Of a stretch of 64,000 bases of DNA, positions 34,035-43,924 are shown one piece after another. A program made the position numbers and the translations under genes. The stretch comes from Bacteroidales bacterium (GTDB lineage Bacteria; Bacteroidota; Bacteroidia; Bacteroidales; F082), in NCBI GenBank assembly GCA_024400395.1, contig JAKSMW010000006.1, positions 17,747-81,746 on the forward strand. Reading direction: 5' to 3'. Under the pieces are notes generated by a model. It was not told where the DNA came from. It saw nothing but the letters and a program-made list of their open reading frames with translations, and did no database searches. Every line of letters begins with the position of its first letter. Position 1 is the stretch's first letter.

Positions 34035-35864
34035 CTAATTAAACGACTGCAAGTCAGTCAGGCGTTTATAGACACCGCCTTTAGCGATGAGTTCGTCGTG
34101 TTTGCCGCGTTCCACAATCTTGCCTTTGACAAGCACAATAATCTCGTCGGCGTTTTGTATTGTGGAGAGCCGGTGTGCGATGACTATTGACGTTCTGTTC
34201 GACATGACCTTTGCAAGTGCTTCTTGCACAAGGCGTTCCGATTCGGTATCGAGAGCCGATGTCGCCTCGTCGAGGATCAGGATCGGAGGGTTTTTGAGGA
34301 CGGCGCGTGCGATGCTGAGGCGTTGCCGCTGACCGCCGGAGAGGTTCATCCCGCGGTCGCCGATGATGGTATCGTAACCGTTTTCGAGTTGCATGATGAA
34401 GTCGTGGGCGTTGGCCACCTTCGCCGCCTCGATGACGGCCTCACGTGTCGCATTCTCCATCCCGAACGCTATGTTGTTGAATACCGTGTCGTTAAACAAG
34501 ATGCTCTCCTGCGTCACAATTCCCATCAGGCCGCGCACATCGCTGATCTTGAAGTCACGGATGTCGGTGCCGTCAATCTTTATCGAGCCATGACAGACGT
34601 CATAGAAACGCGGCAGAAGGTCAACCATCGTCGATTTCCCGCCGCCGCTTTCGCCAACGAGTGCGACCATCTTGCCTTTCGGAATGGACAAGTCGATATT
34701 TTTCAGGACGTCAAATTCGCCATAACGGAAACTGACATTGTCATAAACGACCTTGTCGTTAAACTCCTTGATAGAGGCGGCATTCTCTTTTTCAACTATA
34801 ACTTCTTCAGCATCAAGGATTTCAAAAATCCTGTCGGCGGAAGCCATACCTTTCTGAAGGCAATAGAAACCTTGTGAAAACGACTTCGCCGGAGAAATTA
34901 TCTGCGAGAAAATCACGATGTAAGCTATGAAATTCGCCGCCGTAATCGTTGAGTTTCCGTCGAGGATAAGCGTCGAGCCGAACCAAAGCACGATTGCAAT
35001 AACAATTGACGACATAAACTCGCTCATCGGCGAGCTAAGGTCTCTCTTGCGGTTCACGAATCTGACGACTCTCGTATATTCCTCATTCTGCTCGTTGAAT
35101 TTCTTTCCGGAATAACCTATCGCATTGAATGCCTTGATGATACGAAGTCCGCCGATGGTCTCTTCTATCGTGGCGATCATCCCGGCGAAACGACGCTGCC
35201 CATCGATGGAATCTTTTTTCAACGACTTGCCGATTTTCCCGATTATTATTCCCGCAAGGGGAAGAAGCACAAGCACAAACACCGTGAGTTTCCAGCTGAT
35301 TCCGAGCATGAAAAGAAAATAAGCGATGATTGTGACAGGGTCTTTGATGAAGACATCGAGGTAGCTTATTATCGACACCTCGATTTCCTGAACGTCGGTG
35401 GTGATTCGCGCCATGATGTCGCCTTTTTTGTTTCTGCTGTAAAAAGAAAGCGGCAGGATCATTATCTTTTTATAAAGGTCGTTGCGGATGTCCTTCAGCG
35501 TGCCGGTTCTGGCGCCGACCATGAAATAAAGTGCGAGGTAGGTGTTCAGATTGCGGAGCATGAACGCAGTGACAAGCATCACGCAAATCCCGATCAACGC
35601 TGTTGACTGGCCGTAATTGATGATCATGTAACTCACGCAATAATTGAGTGTGTCAAGCAAAGCGTCGGAATTGAAGGCGAACTCAGGCCGCACCGTCACC
35701 AATTTGTCGGGGTTGAACAAGATGTTCAGGAACGGGACAATCATTGAAAATGAGAACAAGGAGAACACGATTCCCAAAATATTGAACAAGATGTTCAACG
35801 CCACGCTGCCGGAGTAAGGCTTGACGTAGTGCAGGATTCTGCGGAAATTCTTGTTGTTTTTCAT
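34035..35864 (-). CDS. ABC transporter, fused permease and ATPase (MsbA-like)
   Basis: 609 residues, half-transporter length. Six predicted membrane helices in residues 15-320, then the ATPase: Walker A VGESGGGKSTMVDLL, Q-loop VTQESILFND, signature LSGGQRQRLSIARA and Walker B LILDEATSALD, H-loop IAHRLST. It would act as a homodimer exporting lipids, lipid A precursors or hydrophobic compounds. It starts 12 bases after purB, so it is probably in the purB transcript. Confidence 0.9.
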   Translation of the reverse strand: MKNNKNFRRILHYVKPYSGSVALNILFNILGIVFSLFSFSMIVPFLNILFNPDKLVTVRPEFAFNSDALLDTLNYCVSYMIINYGQSTALIGICVMLVTAFMLRNLNTYLALYFMVGARTGTLKDIRNDLYKKIMILPLSFYSRNKKGDIMARITTDVQEIEVSIISYLDVFIKDPVTIIAYFLFMLGISWKLTVFVLVLLPLAGIIIGKIGKSLKKDSIDGQRRFAGMIATIEETIGGLRIIKAFNAIGYSGKKFNEQNEEYTRVVRFVNRKRDLSSPMSEFMSSIVIAIVLWFGSTLILDGNSTITAANFIAYIVIFSQIISPAKSFSQGFYCLQKGMASADRIFEILDAEEVIVEKENAASIKEFNDKVVYDNVSFRYGEFDVLKNIDLSIPKGKMVALVGESGGGKSTMVDLLPRFYDVCHGSIKIDGTDIRDFKISDVRGLMGIVTQESILFNDTVFNNIAFGMENATREAVIEAAKVANAHDFIMQLENGYDTIIGDRGMNLSGGQRQRLSIARAVLKNPPILILDEATSALDTESERLVQEALAKVMSNRTSIVIAHRLSTIQNADEIIVLVKGKIVERGKHDELIAKGGVYKRLTDLQSFN

Positions 35865-35876
35865 CAGTATTTCAGT

Positions 35877-37223
35877 TTAAAAGCCGTATCCGGTGTAGTT
35901 TTCGGGTGTTATGTCATGCATCTCCGCCTTGACGTCTTCGTTTACAGGGAGCTGGTCGATGAATGCGTCGATTGACTCGCGCGTGACTTTCTCGTTGGTC
36001 CGTGTGAGACCTTTGAGAAGCTCGTATGCGCCTTCCACCTGTTCGCGGCGGAGGATTGTCTGAATGGCCTCGGCGACGACGGCGTAGTTGTTCTGCAAGT
36101 CGGCGCGGAGCTTCGTCTCGTTGAGGATGAGCTTGTCGAGACCTTTTGACAACGAGCTTATTGCGATGAGCGTATGTGCCAGCGGCACCCCGATGTTGCG
36201 TGTCACCGTCGAGTCGGTTAGGTCGCGCTGCATTCTCGAAATCGGGAGCTTGCGGCTGAGGTGCTCGAAGATGGCGTTGGCCATTCCGAGGTTGCCTTCA
36301 GCGTTCTCGAAATCAATAGGATTCACCTTATGAGGCATCGCCGACGAGCCGACTTCGCCCGCCTTGATTTTCTGTTTGAAGTAATCCATCGAGATGTAAA
36401 GCCAGATGTCGCGCGACAAGTCGATTAAAATCGTGTTGATGCGTTTCACGGCGTCGAAATATTCTGCCATCACGTCGTAATGTTCGATTTGTGTCGTCGT
36501 GGTCTGACGTTGAAGTCCGAGGCCCGCGATGAAGGCGTTGGCGAACTCTTTCCATTCTATCTGCGGATATGCGACTTTATGTGCGTTCATGTTGCCCGTC
36601 GCACCGCCGAACTTCGCCGTGAACGGAATTGAATCGAGAGTATCGAGTTGGTTTTCAAGACGTTCAACGAAGACGTAAATCTCTTTTCCAAGATGTGTCG
36701 GACTTGCCGGCTGACCGTGAGTGTGGGCGAGCATCGGGATGTCGCGCCATTGCTCCGCCATCGCAGTGAGTTTTTCCACAAGTTGTTCAAGTTCAGGAAG
36801 AAGCAGTTTATTGTTCGCCTGCATCATGGTGTAAGGCACCGCGCTGTTGTTGATGTCCTGCGAGGTCAGGCCGAAATGGATGAACTCCTTGAAACGTTCG
36901 AGACACATTGTGTCGAAACGTTTTTTGAGGAAATATTCAACGGCTTTCACATCGTGGTTCGTGGTCTTTTCAATGTCTTTAATCTCTTGTGCATCAGCGA
37001 CTTGAAAATCTATTACGATATTTCTCAAAGTCTCAAACTTAGAATGGTCGAAGTCTTTGAGCTGCGGCAGAGGAAGCTCGCAAAGAGCGATGAAATACTC
37101 CACTTCCACCATGACGCGGGCGCGGATGAGGCCGAATTCCGAGAAATATTCGTCGAGTTTCTCGACTTTCTTGCGATAGCGTCCGTCGATGGGCGAAATC
37201 GCGGTTAATTCTGATATGGTCAT
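35877..37223 (-). CDS. purB: Adenylosuccinate lyase
   Basis: 448 residues from the ATG at 37223. It cleaves SAICAR and adenylosuccinate in purine synthesis. Conserved pieces: SPIDGRYRKKVEKLDEYFSE, THGQPASPTHLGKE and the family signature GSSAMPHKVNPIDFEN with the catalytic Ser. The longer frame to 37253 begins inside the -7 box and is rejected. Confidence 0.97.
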   Translation of the reverse strand: MTISELTAISPIDGRYRKKVEKLDEYFSEFGLIRARVMVEVEYFIALCELPLPQLKDFDHSKFETLRNIVIDFQVADAQEIKDIEKTTNHDVKAVEYFLKKRFDTMCLERFKEFIHFGLTSQDINNSAVPYTMMQANNKLLLPELEQLVEKLTAMAEQWRDIPMLAHTHGQPASPTHLGKEIYVFVERLENQLDTLDSIPFTAKFGGATGNMNAHKVAYPQIEWKEFANAFIAGLGLQRQTTTTQIEHYDVMAEYFDAVKRINTILIDLSRDIWLYISMDYFKQKIKAGEVGSSAMPHKVNPIDFENAEGNLGMANAIFEHLSRKLPISRMQRDLTDSTVTRNIGVPLAHTLIAISSLSKGLDKLILNETKLRADLQNNYAVVAEAIQTILRREQVEGAYELLKGLTRTNEKVTRESIDAFIDQLPVNEDVKAEMHDITPENYTGYGF

Positions 37224-37250
37224 ACTTTTCTTTTTGCTAAAAATAATCTG

Positions 37251-37258
37251 CAAAGATA
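37251..37258 (-). promoter_or_regulatory. purB promoter -7 box
   Basis: TATCTTTG on the minus strand, exact match, 28 bases before the purB ATG. It fixes the purB start. Confidence 0.7.
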
Positions 37259-37337
37259 GAAAATTTTTGGCATAGAGGAAACATAAAAAAAACTTTTTTC
37301 AGCACGTATTTGCAGCCAGGCTTCCTTTAGACACAGG

Positions 37338-38018
37338 TCAATTCTGGGAGGGGCAGACTGGCCGGACCGAGTGTCCATAGTAACGGTCGTAGCTGTTCGT
37401 GCCGAGGTAGGCAGAATCGAATCCCAAGTCATACGACCCGAACGGAAGGCCGTCGCCATGCGAACTCGACCAGTAATAGCCGAAAGAGCCAGCATAGCTG
37501 ATGCTGTCACCGTAGTAGCAGCCGGCAGCCGGCAAGAAGATGCTGTTGCCATTGGAACCGGTGACGCGGTAGCCGTCCTTCCCGTCCTGTGCCGTCCATT
37601 CCCATGTGCAGTTGTCTTCCAGTTCTTCCAGCTCGTCAAGTGTCGGCATTCGCCAGACACCGCCCCAGTTCACGTGAGCCGCATCGTCTGCTGGCTCAAG
37701 CTCGGTTCTGTTGTCAACGGTGCCGTAGTCAGGATCCGAGTTGTACTTCGTGAGATTATCGTAACTGCCGTTACACCATTGGTAGGTGTCCCATCTGTAA
37801 GAACTCTTTGTGGTCGTCTCGCCCCATGCGTAATAATTGCCGTAGTCTTCGGGTGAGTCCGCGCCGATGTTGCACGTGGCCCACAGTAGGCCGCTCGGAA
37901 GGCCGAGGTCAACGTATGCGTGGCCGCCACTCGGTTCGTCATTGTCTTTCTTGCACGACGTAAATGCTAACGCCGATACAGCTAACATGAATGCAAACAG
38001 CTTTAATTTTTTGTTCAT
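37338..38018 (-). CDS. FISUMP-like lipoprotein
   Basis: 226 residues. Lipoprotein signal ending at C21 or so (LAFTSCKKDNDEPSGG). The mature part is one domain with YVDLGLPSGLLWATCNIGA, YYAWGETTTKSSYRW, WRMPTLDELEELEDNC, IFLPAAGCYYGDS and GYYWSSS, the series seen in Fibrobacter succinogenes major-type (FISUMP) and DUF1566-like domains. Probably surface-exposed. Function unknown. Single gene with a long leader. Confidence 0.8.
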   Translation of the reverse strand: MNKKLKLFAFMLAVSALAFTSCKKDNDEPSGGHAYVDLGLPSGLLWATCNIGADSPEDYGNYYAWGETTTKSSYRWDTYQWCNGSYDNLTKYNSDPDYGTVDNRTELEPADDAAHVNWGGVWRMPTLDELEELEDNCTWEWTAQDGKDGYRVTGSNGNSIFLPAAGCYYGDSISYAGSFGYYWSSSHGDGLPFGSYDLGFDSAYLGTNSYDRYYGHSVRPVCPSQN

Positions 38019-38032
38019 AAAATTTACAAGAC

Positions 38033-38075
38033 AGGTTCTGCATATTCTATTTCACCACCAGAACCGGCAGAACCT
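38033..38075 (-). other. Leader hairpin of the FISUMP-like gene
   Basis: AGGTTCTG and CAGAACCT, a perfect 8-base inverted repeat 27 bases apart, with internal repeats of GGTTCTG, inside the roughly 95-base leader. It could fold in the mRNA before the start codon. No known riboswitch is recognised. Confidence 0.4.
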
Positions 38076-38122
38076 ATTTCCGGTCTTGGCGATGTGAGAC
38101 TCGTACGTCTTAAATTCGGGTG

Positions 38123-38130
38123 CAAAGATA
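38123..38130 (-). promoter_or_regulatory. Promoter -7 box of the FISUMP-like gene
   Basis: TATCTTTG on the minus strand, exact match; 105 bases before the ATG, so the mRNA has an unusually long leader for this window. Confidence 0.6.
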
Positions 38131-38407
38131 CGGTTTTATTTTGTTTTTCTCGCAGAAAATCAACTCTCTCCCATGTTTTTTCTAATTATTGATATTCAAT
38201 ATATTATATTCAGATTTACCCGCATATCCCCCGCATCCTTGCTAATCCATTGATGTATTTCCGCAAAGTCACGGATAAAATACGATATGTACGATTTTTG
38301 ATGATTACTTTACTGGTAATGGTGGTTTGACGAATTGAAGCAGCCATAAATTTCGCGGGACACATTAAATATTTTGCGTGAAGTTAAAATCCTGTGGGAA
38401 AAATTCG
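38131..38407. other. Gene-free stretch between diverging promoters
   Basis: AT-rich DNA between the FISUMP-like and lpdA promoters. I see no open frame, RNA gene, repeat or strong hairpin in it. Confidence 0.5.
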
Positions 38408-38415
38408 TATCTTCG
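38408..38415 (+). promoter_or_regulatory. Probable lpdA promoter -7 box
   Basis: TATCTTCG, one base from TAnnTTTG, 58 bases before the lpdA ATG. Confidence 0.45.
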
Positions 38416-38472
38416 CAGCTTGGAATTTTTCATTGAAAACAAAATAAAAATTAACATAAAATATTGATTATC

Positions 38473-39864
38473 ATGAAGTACGATGTTATTGTCATTGGCA
38501 GCGGTCCTGGCGGATATGTCGCTGCAATCCGAGCCTCGCAGCTCGGAAAGAAAGTCGCTGTCGTTGAAAAGTCGGAGATTGGCGGCACATGCCTCAACTG
38601 GGGCTGCATCCCGACGAAGGCTTTGCTGAAGAGCGCGGCGGTTTACACATACATGAAACACTCCGAGAACTACGGCATCAAGTTGGAAGGCGAAGTGAAG
38701 CCCGACATGGACGCTGTGGTGGCGCGCAGCCGTGGCGTCGCCGATGGCATGAGCAAAGGTGTCCAGTATCTTTTCAAGAAAAACAACGTCGAGCTGATCA
38801 ACGGCTTCGGCTCGCTCACAGCGGAAAAGACAGTGAAAGTCGTTGACGCAGAAGGTGTTGAGACGATTTACGAAGCCGACCACATCATCCTTGCGACAGG
38901 CTCGCACGTCCGTCAGCTGCCGGCATTGCCGATTGACGGCAAGAAGATCATCAGTTACCGTGAGGCGTTGGTTCTCAACAAGTTGCCGGAGACGATGGTC
39001 GTTGTCGGCTCTGGCGCCATCGGTTCGGAGTTCGCATTTTTCTTCACCTCTATGGGCGTGAAGGTGACGCTCGTGGAGTTCCTGCCCAACGTGCTTCCTG
39101 TTGAAGACGAAGAGGTCTCAAAACAGATCGAGCGTTGTTTCAAGAAGCTGAAGATGACCGTCATGACGGAGGCTTCCGTCACCAACGTCGATACCACTGG
39201 CGAGAAATGCGTCTGCACCATCGAGACAAAGAAAGGCGAGAAAGTCGTTGAGGCCGACATCGTCCTCTCTGCTGTCGGCGTGCAGACCAACCTCGAAGGC
39301 CTCGGCCTTGAGAACCTCGGCATCACTAACGAGCGCGGCAAGATCAACGTTGACGAATATTACAGGACCAATGTCGAAGGTGTTTACGCCATCGGCGACA
39401 TCGTTCACGGCCCGGCATTGGCGCACAAGGCATCACACGAGGCCATCATCTGCGTCGAAAAGTTCTGCGGTATGGACCCGAAACCGTTGAACTACAACAA
39501 CATCCCCGGCTGCACATACATCACGCCGGAAGTCGCCTCTGTCGGTTTGAGCGAGGCCAAAGCAATAGCGGCAGGTTACGAGGTGAAAGTGGGCAAGTTC
39601 CCGTTCACCGCGTCGGGCAAGGCGGCGGCGGCAGGCAACAAGGACGGCTTCATCAAAGTCGTGTTTGACGCCAAGACCGGCGACTGGCTCGGCTGCCACA
39701 TGGTGGGCGAAAACGTCACGGAGATGGTGGCGACCGCAGTGCTCGGCCGCGAACTCGGCGCGACAGGACGCGACATCATCGAGAACATCTTCCCGCACCC
39801 GACAATGTCGGAGGCCATGATGGAAGCCGCAGCAGCAGCCTACGGCGAAGTCGTCCACCTGTAG
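38473..39864 (+). CDS. lpdA: Dihydrolipoyl dehydrogenase
   Basis: 463 residues from the ATG at 38473 (the frame upstream starts with TTG). FAD-binding IGSGPGGYVAAIRASQLG, the redox disulfide GGTCLNWGCIPTKALL, NAD-binding VVGSGAIGSEFAFFF and the C-terminal HPTMSEAMMEAA with the catalytic His-Glu pair. It reoxidises lipoyl groups of 2-oxo acid dehydrogenase or glycine cleavage complexes; no E1/E2 genes are adjacent. Single gene. Confidence 0.97.
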   Translation: MKYDVIVIGSGPGGYVAAIRASQLGKKVAVVEKSEIGGTCLNWGCIPTKALLKSAAVYTYMKHSENYGIKLEGEVKPDMDAVVARSRGVADGMSKGVQYLFKKNNVELINGFGSLTAEKTVKVVDAEGVETIYEADHIILATGSHVRQLPALPIDGKKIISYREALVLNKLPETMVVVGSGAIGSEFAFFFTSMGVKVTLVEFLPNVLPVEDEEVSKQIERCFKKLKMTVMTEASVTNVDTTGEKCVCTIETKKGEKVVEADIVLSAVGVQTNLEGLGLENLGITNERGKINVDEYYRTNVEGVYAIGDIVHGPALAHKASHEAIICVEKFCGMDPKPLNYNNIPGCTYITPEVASVGLSEAKAIAAGYEVKVGKFPFTASGKAAAAGNKDGFIKVVFDAKTGDWLGCHMVGENVTEMVATAVLGRELGATGRDIIENIFPHPTMSEAMMEAAAAAYGEVVHL

Positions 39865-39905
39865 AAGTTTGAAAGTTCATAAAGTTTGAAAGTTAAAAGT
39901 AGAAA

Positions 39906-39943
39906 GAGATTGCTCGACTGAATGAAATTGGTGGGGCAATCTC
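39906..39943 (+). terminator. Possible lpdA terminator
   Basis: GAGATTGC (39906-39913) and GCAATCTC (39936-39943) form an 8-base stem with a 22-base loop followed by a weak T-poor tail. The long loop and lack of a T run make this uncertain. Confidence 0.3.
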
Positions 39944-39961
39944 ATTTATAAAAAAGAGGTT

Positions 39962-41026
39962 ATGGAGAAGAGAACGAAAACGCTTCTGATGGTTTTGACG
40001 GTATCCGTCTGTCTTCTGGCGATATTGGCTGTCGCATTGAGTATCAGAGCGATAAACACAGCAAACAAACGTCCGACATTGGAGCAGATTTACATTCAGA
40101 GCCACGACATCGAGTTCGCAAAAGACATCTCTTTCGCGGGCGAGAAGGTGCCGCTTGAGATGTTCAACATCAGGGAGCGATACGAACGCGAGCTGCTGTC
40201 AAATTGCTATTTCCACAGCAACACCATGCTTTTGGTGAAACGCTCAAAACGTTGGTTCCCGGTCATCGAGCCGATCCTCGCCAAATATCGGATCCCTGAC
40301 GACTTCAAGTACCTATGTGTCATCGAGAGCATGCTCACCAACGCAGTCTCCCCTTCCGGAGCCGTGGGATTCTGGCAGTTCATGGAGTCAACCGGAAAAG
40401 ACTTCGGATTGGAGATCAACAAGGACGTTGACATGAGATACAACGTCGAGTTGGAGACGGAGGCGGCATGCAAGTATTTCCTTCAGGCGCACAAGAAATT
40501 CCACAACTGGACACTCGTCGCCGCCGCATTCAACGCCGGCACCAACCGCGTCGAGAGATTCATGAGAGAACAGAAAGTCAGCTCGTACTACGACATGCTG
40601 ATGGCAGACGAGACCGAACGTTACGTTTTCAGGATTCTTGCCTTAAAGACCATTTTGGAAAATCCGGAACATTACGGCATCTACGTAAGTAAAAACCTTG
40701 AATACCAACCGTTTAAATACAACACAATCGTCATCACAGAAAGTGTTGACAACTGGACCGACTTCGCGAAAGAACAAGGCATAACATACAAACTCCTCAA
40801 AGTTTTCAACCCGTGGCTGCGTTCCAACAAGTTGAAAATCAAAGACGGAGAGACATACGAGATAAAGATTCCGACGAAGCCGTTCAACATCACGGCGGCG
40901 TACAGCCAGGAGGCTCTCGGAGAAGACGACTACGCGGAGATTGAAAACGACTCGTTGTGCAGAGACAGCATCCCTGACATGGAAACAGAAGAAGATGAAT
41001 GCGATGAGGAACTTGAAGATAATTAA
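39962..41026 (+). CDS. Membrane-anchored lytic transglycosylase (MltD-like)
   Basis: 354 residues. N-terminal membrane anchor (residues 8-28), then an SLT domain: YRIPDDFKYLCVIESMLTNA with the catalytic Glu in the ES pair, SPSGAVGFWQFMESTGKDFG, and NWTLVAAAFNAGTNRVERF. Near residues 265-305 a LysM-like segment (ITYKLLKVFNPWLRSNKL) is seen, then an acidic tail. It cleaves peptidoglycan glycan strands on the periplasmic side. It precedes uvrA by 48 bases, separated by a CACCTAA micro-repeat. Confidence 0.88.
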   Translation: MEKRTKTLLMVLTVSVCLLAILAVALSIRAINTANKRPTLEQIYIQSHDIEFAKDISFAGEKVPLEMFNIRERYERELLSNCYFHSNTMLLVKRSKRWFPVIEPILAKYRIPDDFKYLCVIESMLTNAVSPSGAVGFWQFMESTGKDFGLEINKDVDMRYNVELETEAACKYFLQAHKKFHNWTLVAAAFNAGTNRVERFMREQKVSSYYDMLMADETERYVFRILALKTILENPEHYGIYVSKNLEYQPFKYNTIVITESVDNWTDFAKEQGITYKLLKVFNPWLRSNKLKIKDGETYEIKIPTKPFNITAAYSQEALGEDDYAEIENDSLCRDSIPDMETEEDECDEELEDN

Positions 41027-41074
41027 TGTTCAAATCAGCTAACTACCTAATCACCTCAAACACCTAATATATTA

Positions 41075-43924
41075 ATGAAGGCCGAAGACGAATTTTTAGA
41101 GATATACGGAGCGCGCGAGAACAACTTGAAAAACATCGACTTGCGCATTCCGAGAGACGAGTTGGTTGTCATCACGGGGCTGAGCGGCAGCGGCAAGTCG
41201 TCGTTGGCGTTCGAGACCATCTATGCGGAGGGGCAGCGGCGTTACATGGAGTCGTTTTCGGCCTACGCGCGCCAGTTCATCGGCAGTATGGAACGCCCCG
41301 ACGTTGACGAGATCAACGGACTCAGCCCTGTCATCTCCATCGAACAGAAATCGGTGAACAAGAACCCGCGCTCGACGGTCGGGACGATCACCGAGATTTA
41401 CGACTTCATGCGACTGCTTTTCGCGAGAGCGGCAGAGCCGTTTTCATACAACACTGGCGAGAAGATGGTCAGGTATTCCGAAGAACAGATTACCGCCATG
41501 ATAATGGAGCAATACAAAGGCAAGAGAATCAACATCTTAGCTCCTGTTGTAAGAGGAAGGAAAGGACATTACCGTGATTTGTTCGAGCAGATTCGTCAGC
41601 AAGGTTATATAAAGGTGCGCGTTGACGGTGTCATCCGCGAGTTGGTTTTCGGGATGCAGCTTGACCGTTACAAGACGCACGACATCGAGATTGTCGTTGA
41701 CCGCGTGGAGGTTCACGGCGACAGCAAGGAACGCATCACGAAATCGGTGGAGACGGCGTTCCGCCGAGGCAAGGGTATGCTTTACGTCCTTGAAGAAGGA
41801 GCCGCCGATGTCCGTTACTACAGCAAGCTCCTGATGTGTCCGACAACCGGCCTCGCCTATCAGGATCCGGAACCTAACACATTCAGTTTCAACAGTCCTT
41901 ACGGTGCCTGCCCGAAATGCAACGGACTCGGCACCGTCATCAGCGTGGACATGAACAAGATCATCCCCGACGGCAGCAAGAGCCTCAAGCAAGGCGGCCT
42001 CGCACCTCTCGGCGAATACAAGAACAACTGGGTGTTCTGCCAGCTCGAAGCCATAGGGCAACGTTACGGCTTCAACCTCGACACACCTATCAACGAAATT
42101 CCAGAGGCCGCGATGAGCATCATACTCTACGGCAGCAACGAACCGTTCACCGTGGTGAAAGAATATCTCGGCACAAAGTCAACGTATTCAATGCCTTTCG
42201 AAGGCGTCGTCAACGTGATCAGGAAACAGAACGAAGACAACGCACCGGCTTCCATCGTGAAATGGGCGAACAGCTTCATGAACGAGATAGAATGCCCGGA
42301 ATGCCACGGGAAACGCCTGAAGAAAGAGGCACTTTATTTCCGTCTCAACGGGAAAAACATCTCCGAACTCGCCGAGATGGATGTCAGCACGCTCTCACGT
42401 TTCCTCGACGACCTTCCTAATCATCTGAATGACAACCAGAAAGAGATCGCACACGACATCATCATCGAGATAAAGAAACGAATCAGTTTCCTGCTCAACG
42501 TCGGCATCGACTACCTCAACATGAACCGTCCGGCGAAGAGTCTCTCCGGCGGCGAGGCGCAACGCATCCGTCTCGCCACCCAGATCGGCTCGCAGCTCAC
42601 GGGAATCCTCTATATCTTGGATGAGCCGAGCATCGGGCTACATCAGCGTGACAATCACCGACTTATAGAATCTTTGAAAGAGCTGCGCGACATCGGCAAC
42701 AGCGTCATCGTGGTAGAACACGACAAAGACACAATGTTAGCGTCCGATTACCTCATCGACATAGGGCCGGGCGCGGGTGTCAACGGCGGCGAAGTGATTT
42801 TCCAAGGCAGACCCAAAGACTTCAAAAAAGGCAAAGGCCTGACCTGCGACTACCTCAACGGCAAACGTCAGATAAAAGTGCCGGCGACGCGACGAAAGCC
42901 AACCGACGGGCAACACCTTATATTATATAACGCCACCGGCCACAACCTAAAGGACGTGACACTTAAGCTCCCTCTCGGCATAATGATTTGTGTGACAGGC
43001 GTCTCCGGCTCCGGGAAGTCAACGCTCATCAACGAGACGCTCTACCCTATCCTGTCGAAACATTTCTACCGCTCGGAGAAAAACCCGCTGCCGTATAAGA
43101 AAATCGAAGGACTTGAGTTCATCGACAAAGTCATTGAGATCGATCAGGCGCCAATCGGGAAGACACCGAGGTCGAACCCGGCGACTTACACGAAAGTCTT
43201 CGATGAGATAAGAAAACTGTACGGCGAGCTGCCGGAATCGAAGATAAGAGGTTATAAATCAGGACGTTTCTCGTTCAACGTGAAAGGCGGACGTTGTGAG
43301 ACATGCCAGGGCGCGGGCGTGCGCATCATCGAGATGAATTTCCTGCCCGACGTGCAGGTGAAATGCGAGACGTGCAACGGAATGCGTTACAACCGCGAGA
43401 CGCTTGAGGTACGGTTCAAGGGGAAATCCATCAACGACGTGCTGAACCTCACCATCGACGAAGCCGTGGCGTTCTTCGAGAACTTCCCTCTCATATTACA
43501 GAAAATCAAGACGTTGCAGGATGTCGGTCTCGGTTACATCACATTGGGGCAGCCCTCGACGACGTTGTCGGGCGGCGAGGCGCAACGCGTGAAACTCGCG
43601 GCCGAGCTGTCGAAACGCGACACAGGCAAGACACTTTACATCCTCGACGAACCGACGACCGGACTGCATTTCGAGGACATCAAGGTGCTGATGGACGTTC
43701 TGAACAAACTCGTTGACAAAGGCAACACCGTACTCATCATCGAACACAATTTAGACGTGATCAAGATGGCCGACCACATCATCGACATGGGACCGGAAGG
43801 CGGCGAGCACGGCGGCACGATATTAGCGGAAGGCACACCCGAAGAAATCGTGAAAAAGGACGTCGGATATACTGCGAAATATTTGAAAGACGAACTACCG
43901 CAGCCGTATAATCTGTCCGATTGA
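41075..43924 (+). CDS. uvrA: Excinuclease ABC subunit A
   Basis: 949 residues, full length. DNA damage recognition ATPase of nucleotide excision repair. First Walker A TGLSGSGKSSLAFE, zinc modules (ACPKCNGLG; ECPECHGKR; CETCQGAG with CETCNG), two ABC signatures (SLSGGEAQRIRLATQ and TLSGGEAQRVKLAAE) and Walker B motifs LYILDEPSIGLH and LYILDEPTTGLH. The last 30 bases overlap the end of the converging glucosaminidase gene. Confidence 0.98.
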   Translation: MKAEDEFLEIYGARENNLKNIDLRIPRDELVVITGLSGSGKSSLAFETIYAEGQRRYMESFSAYARQFIGSMERPDVDEINGLSPVISIEQKSVNKNPRSTVGTITEIYDFMRLLFARAAEPFSYNTGEKMVRYSEEQITAMIMEQYKGKRINILAPVVRGRKGHYRDLFEQIRQQGYIKVRVDGVIRELVFGMQLDRYKTHDIEIVVDRVEVHGDSKERITKSVETAFRRGKGMLYVLEEGAADVRYYSKLLMCPTTGLAYQDPEPNTFSFNSPYGACPKCNGLGTVISVDMNKIIPDGSKSLKQGGLAPLGEYKNNWVFCQLEAIGQRYGFNLDTPINEIPEAAMSIILYGSNEPFTVVKEYLGTKSTYSMPFEGVVNVIRKQNEDNAPASIVKWANSFMNEIECPECHGKRLKKEALYFRLNGKNISELAEMDVSTLSRFLDDLPNHLNDNQKEIAHDIIIEIKKRISFLLNVGIDYLNMNRPAKSLSGGEAQRIRLATQIGSQLTGILYILDEPSIGLHQRDNHRLIESLKELRDIGNSVIVVEHDKDTMLASDYLIDIGPGAGVNGGEVIFQGRPKDFKKGKGLTCDYLNGKRQIKVPATRRKPTDGQHLILYNATGHNLKDVTLKLPLGIMICVTGVSGSGKSTLINETLYPILSKHFYRSEKNPLPYKKIEGLEFIDKVIEIDQAPIGKTPRSNPATYTKVFDEIRKLYGELPESKIRGYKSGRFSFNVKGGRCETCQGAGVRIIEMNFLPDVQVKCETCNGMRYNRETLEVRFKGKSINDVLNLTIDEAVAFFENFPLILQKIKTLQDVGLGYITLGQPSTTLSGGEAQRVKLAAELSKRDTGKTLYILDEPTTGLHFEDIKVLMDVLNKLVDKGNTVLIIEHNLDVIKMADHIIDMGPEGGEHGGTILAEGTPEEIVKKDVGYTAKYLKDELPQPYNLSD

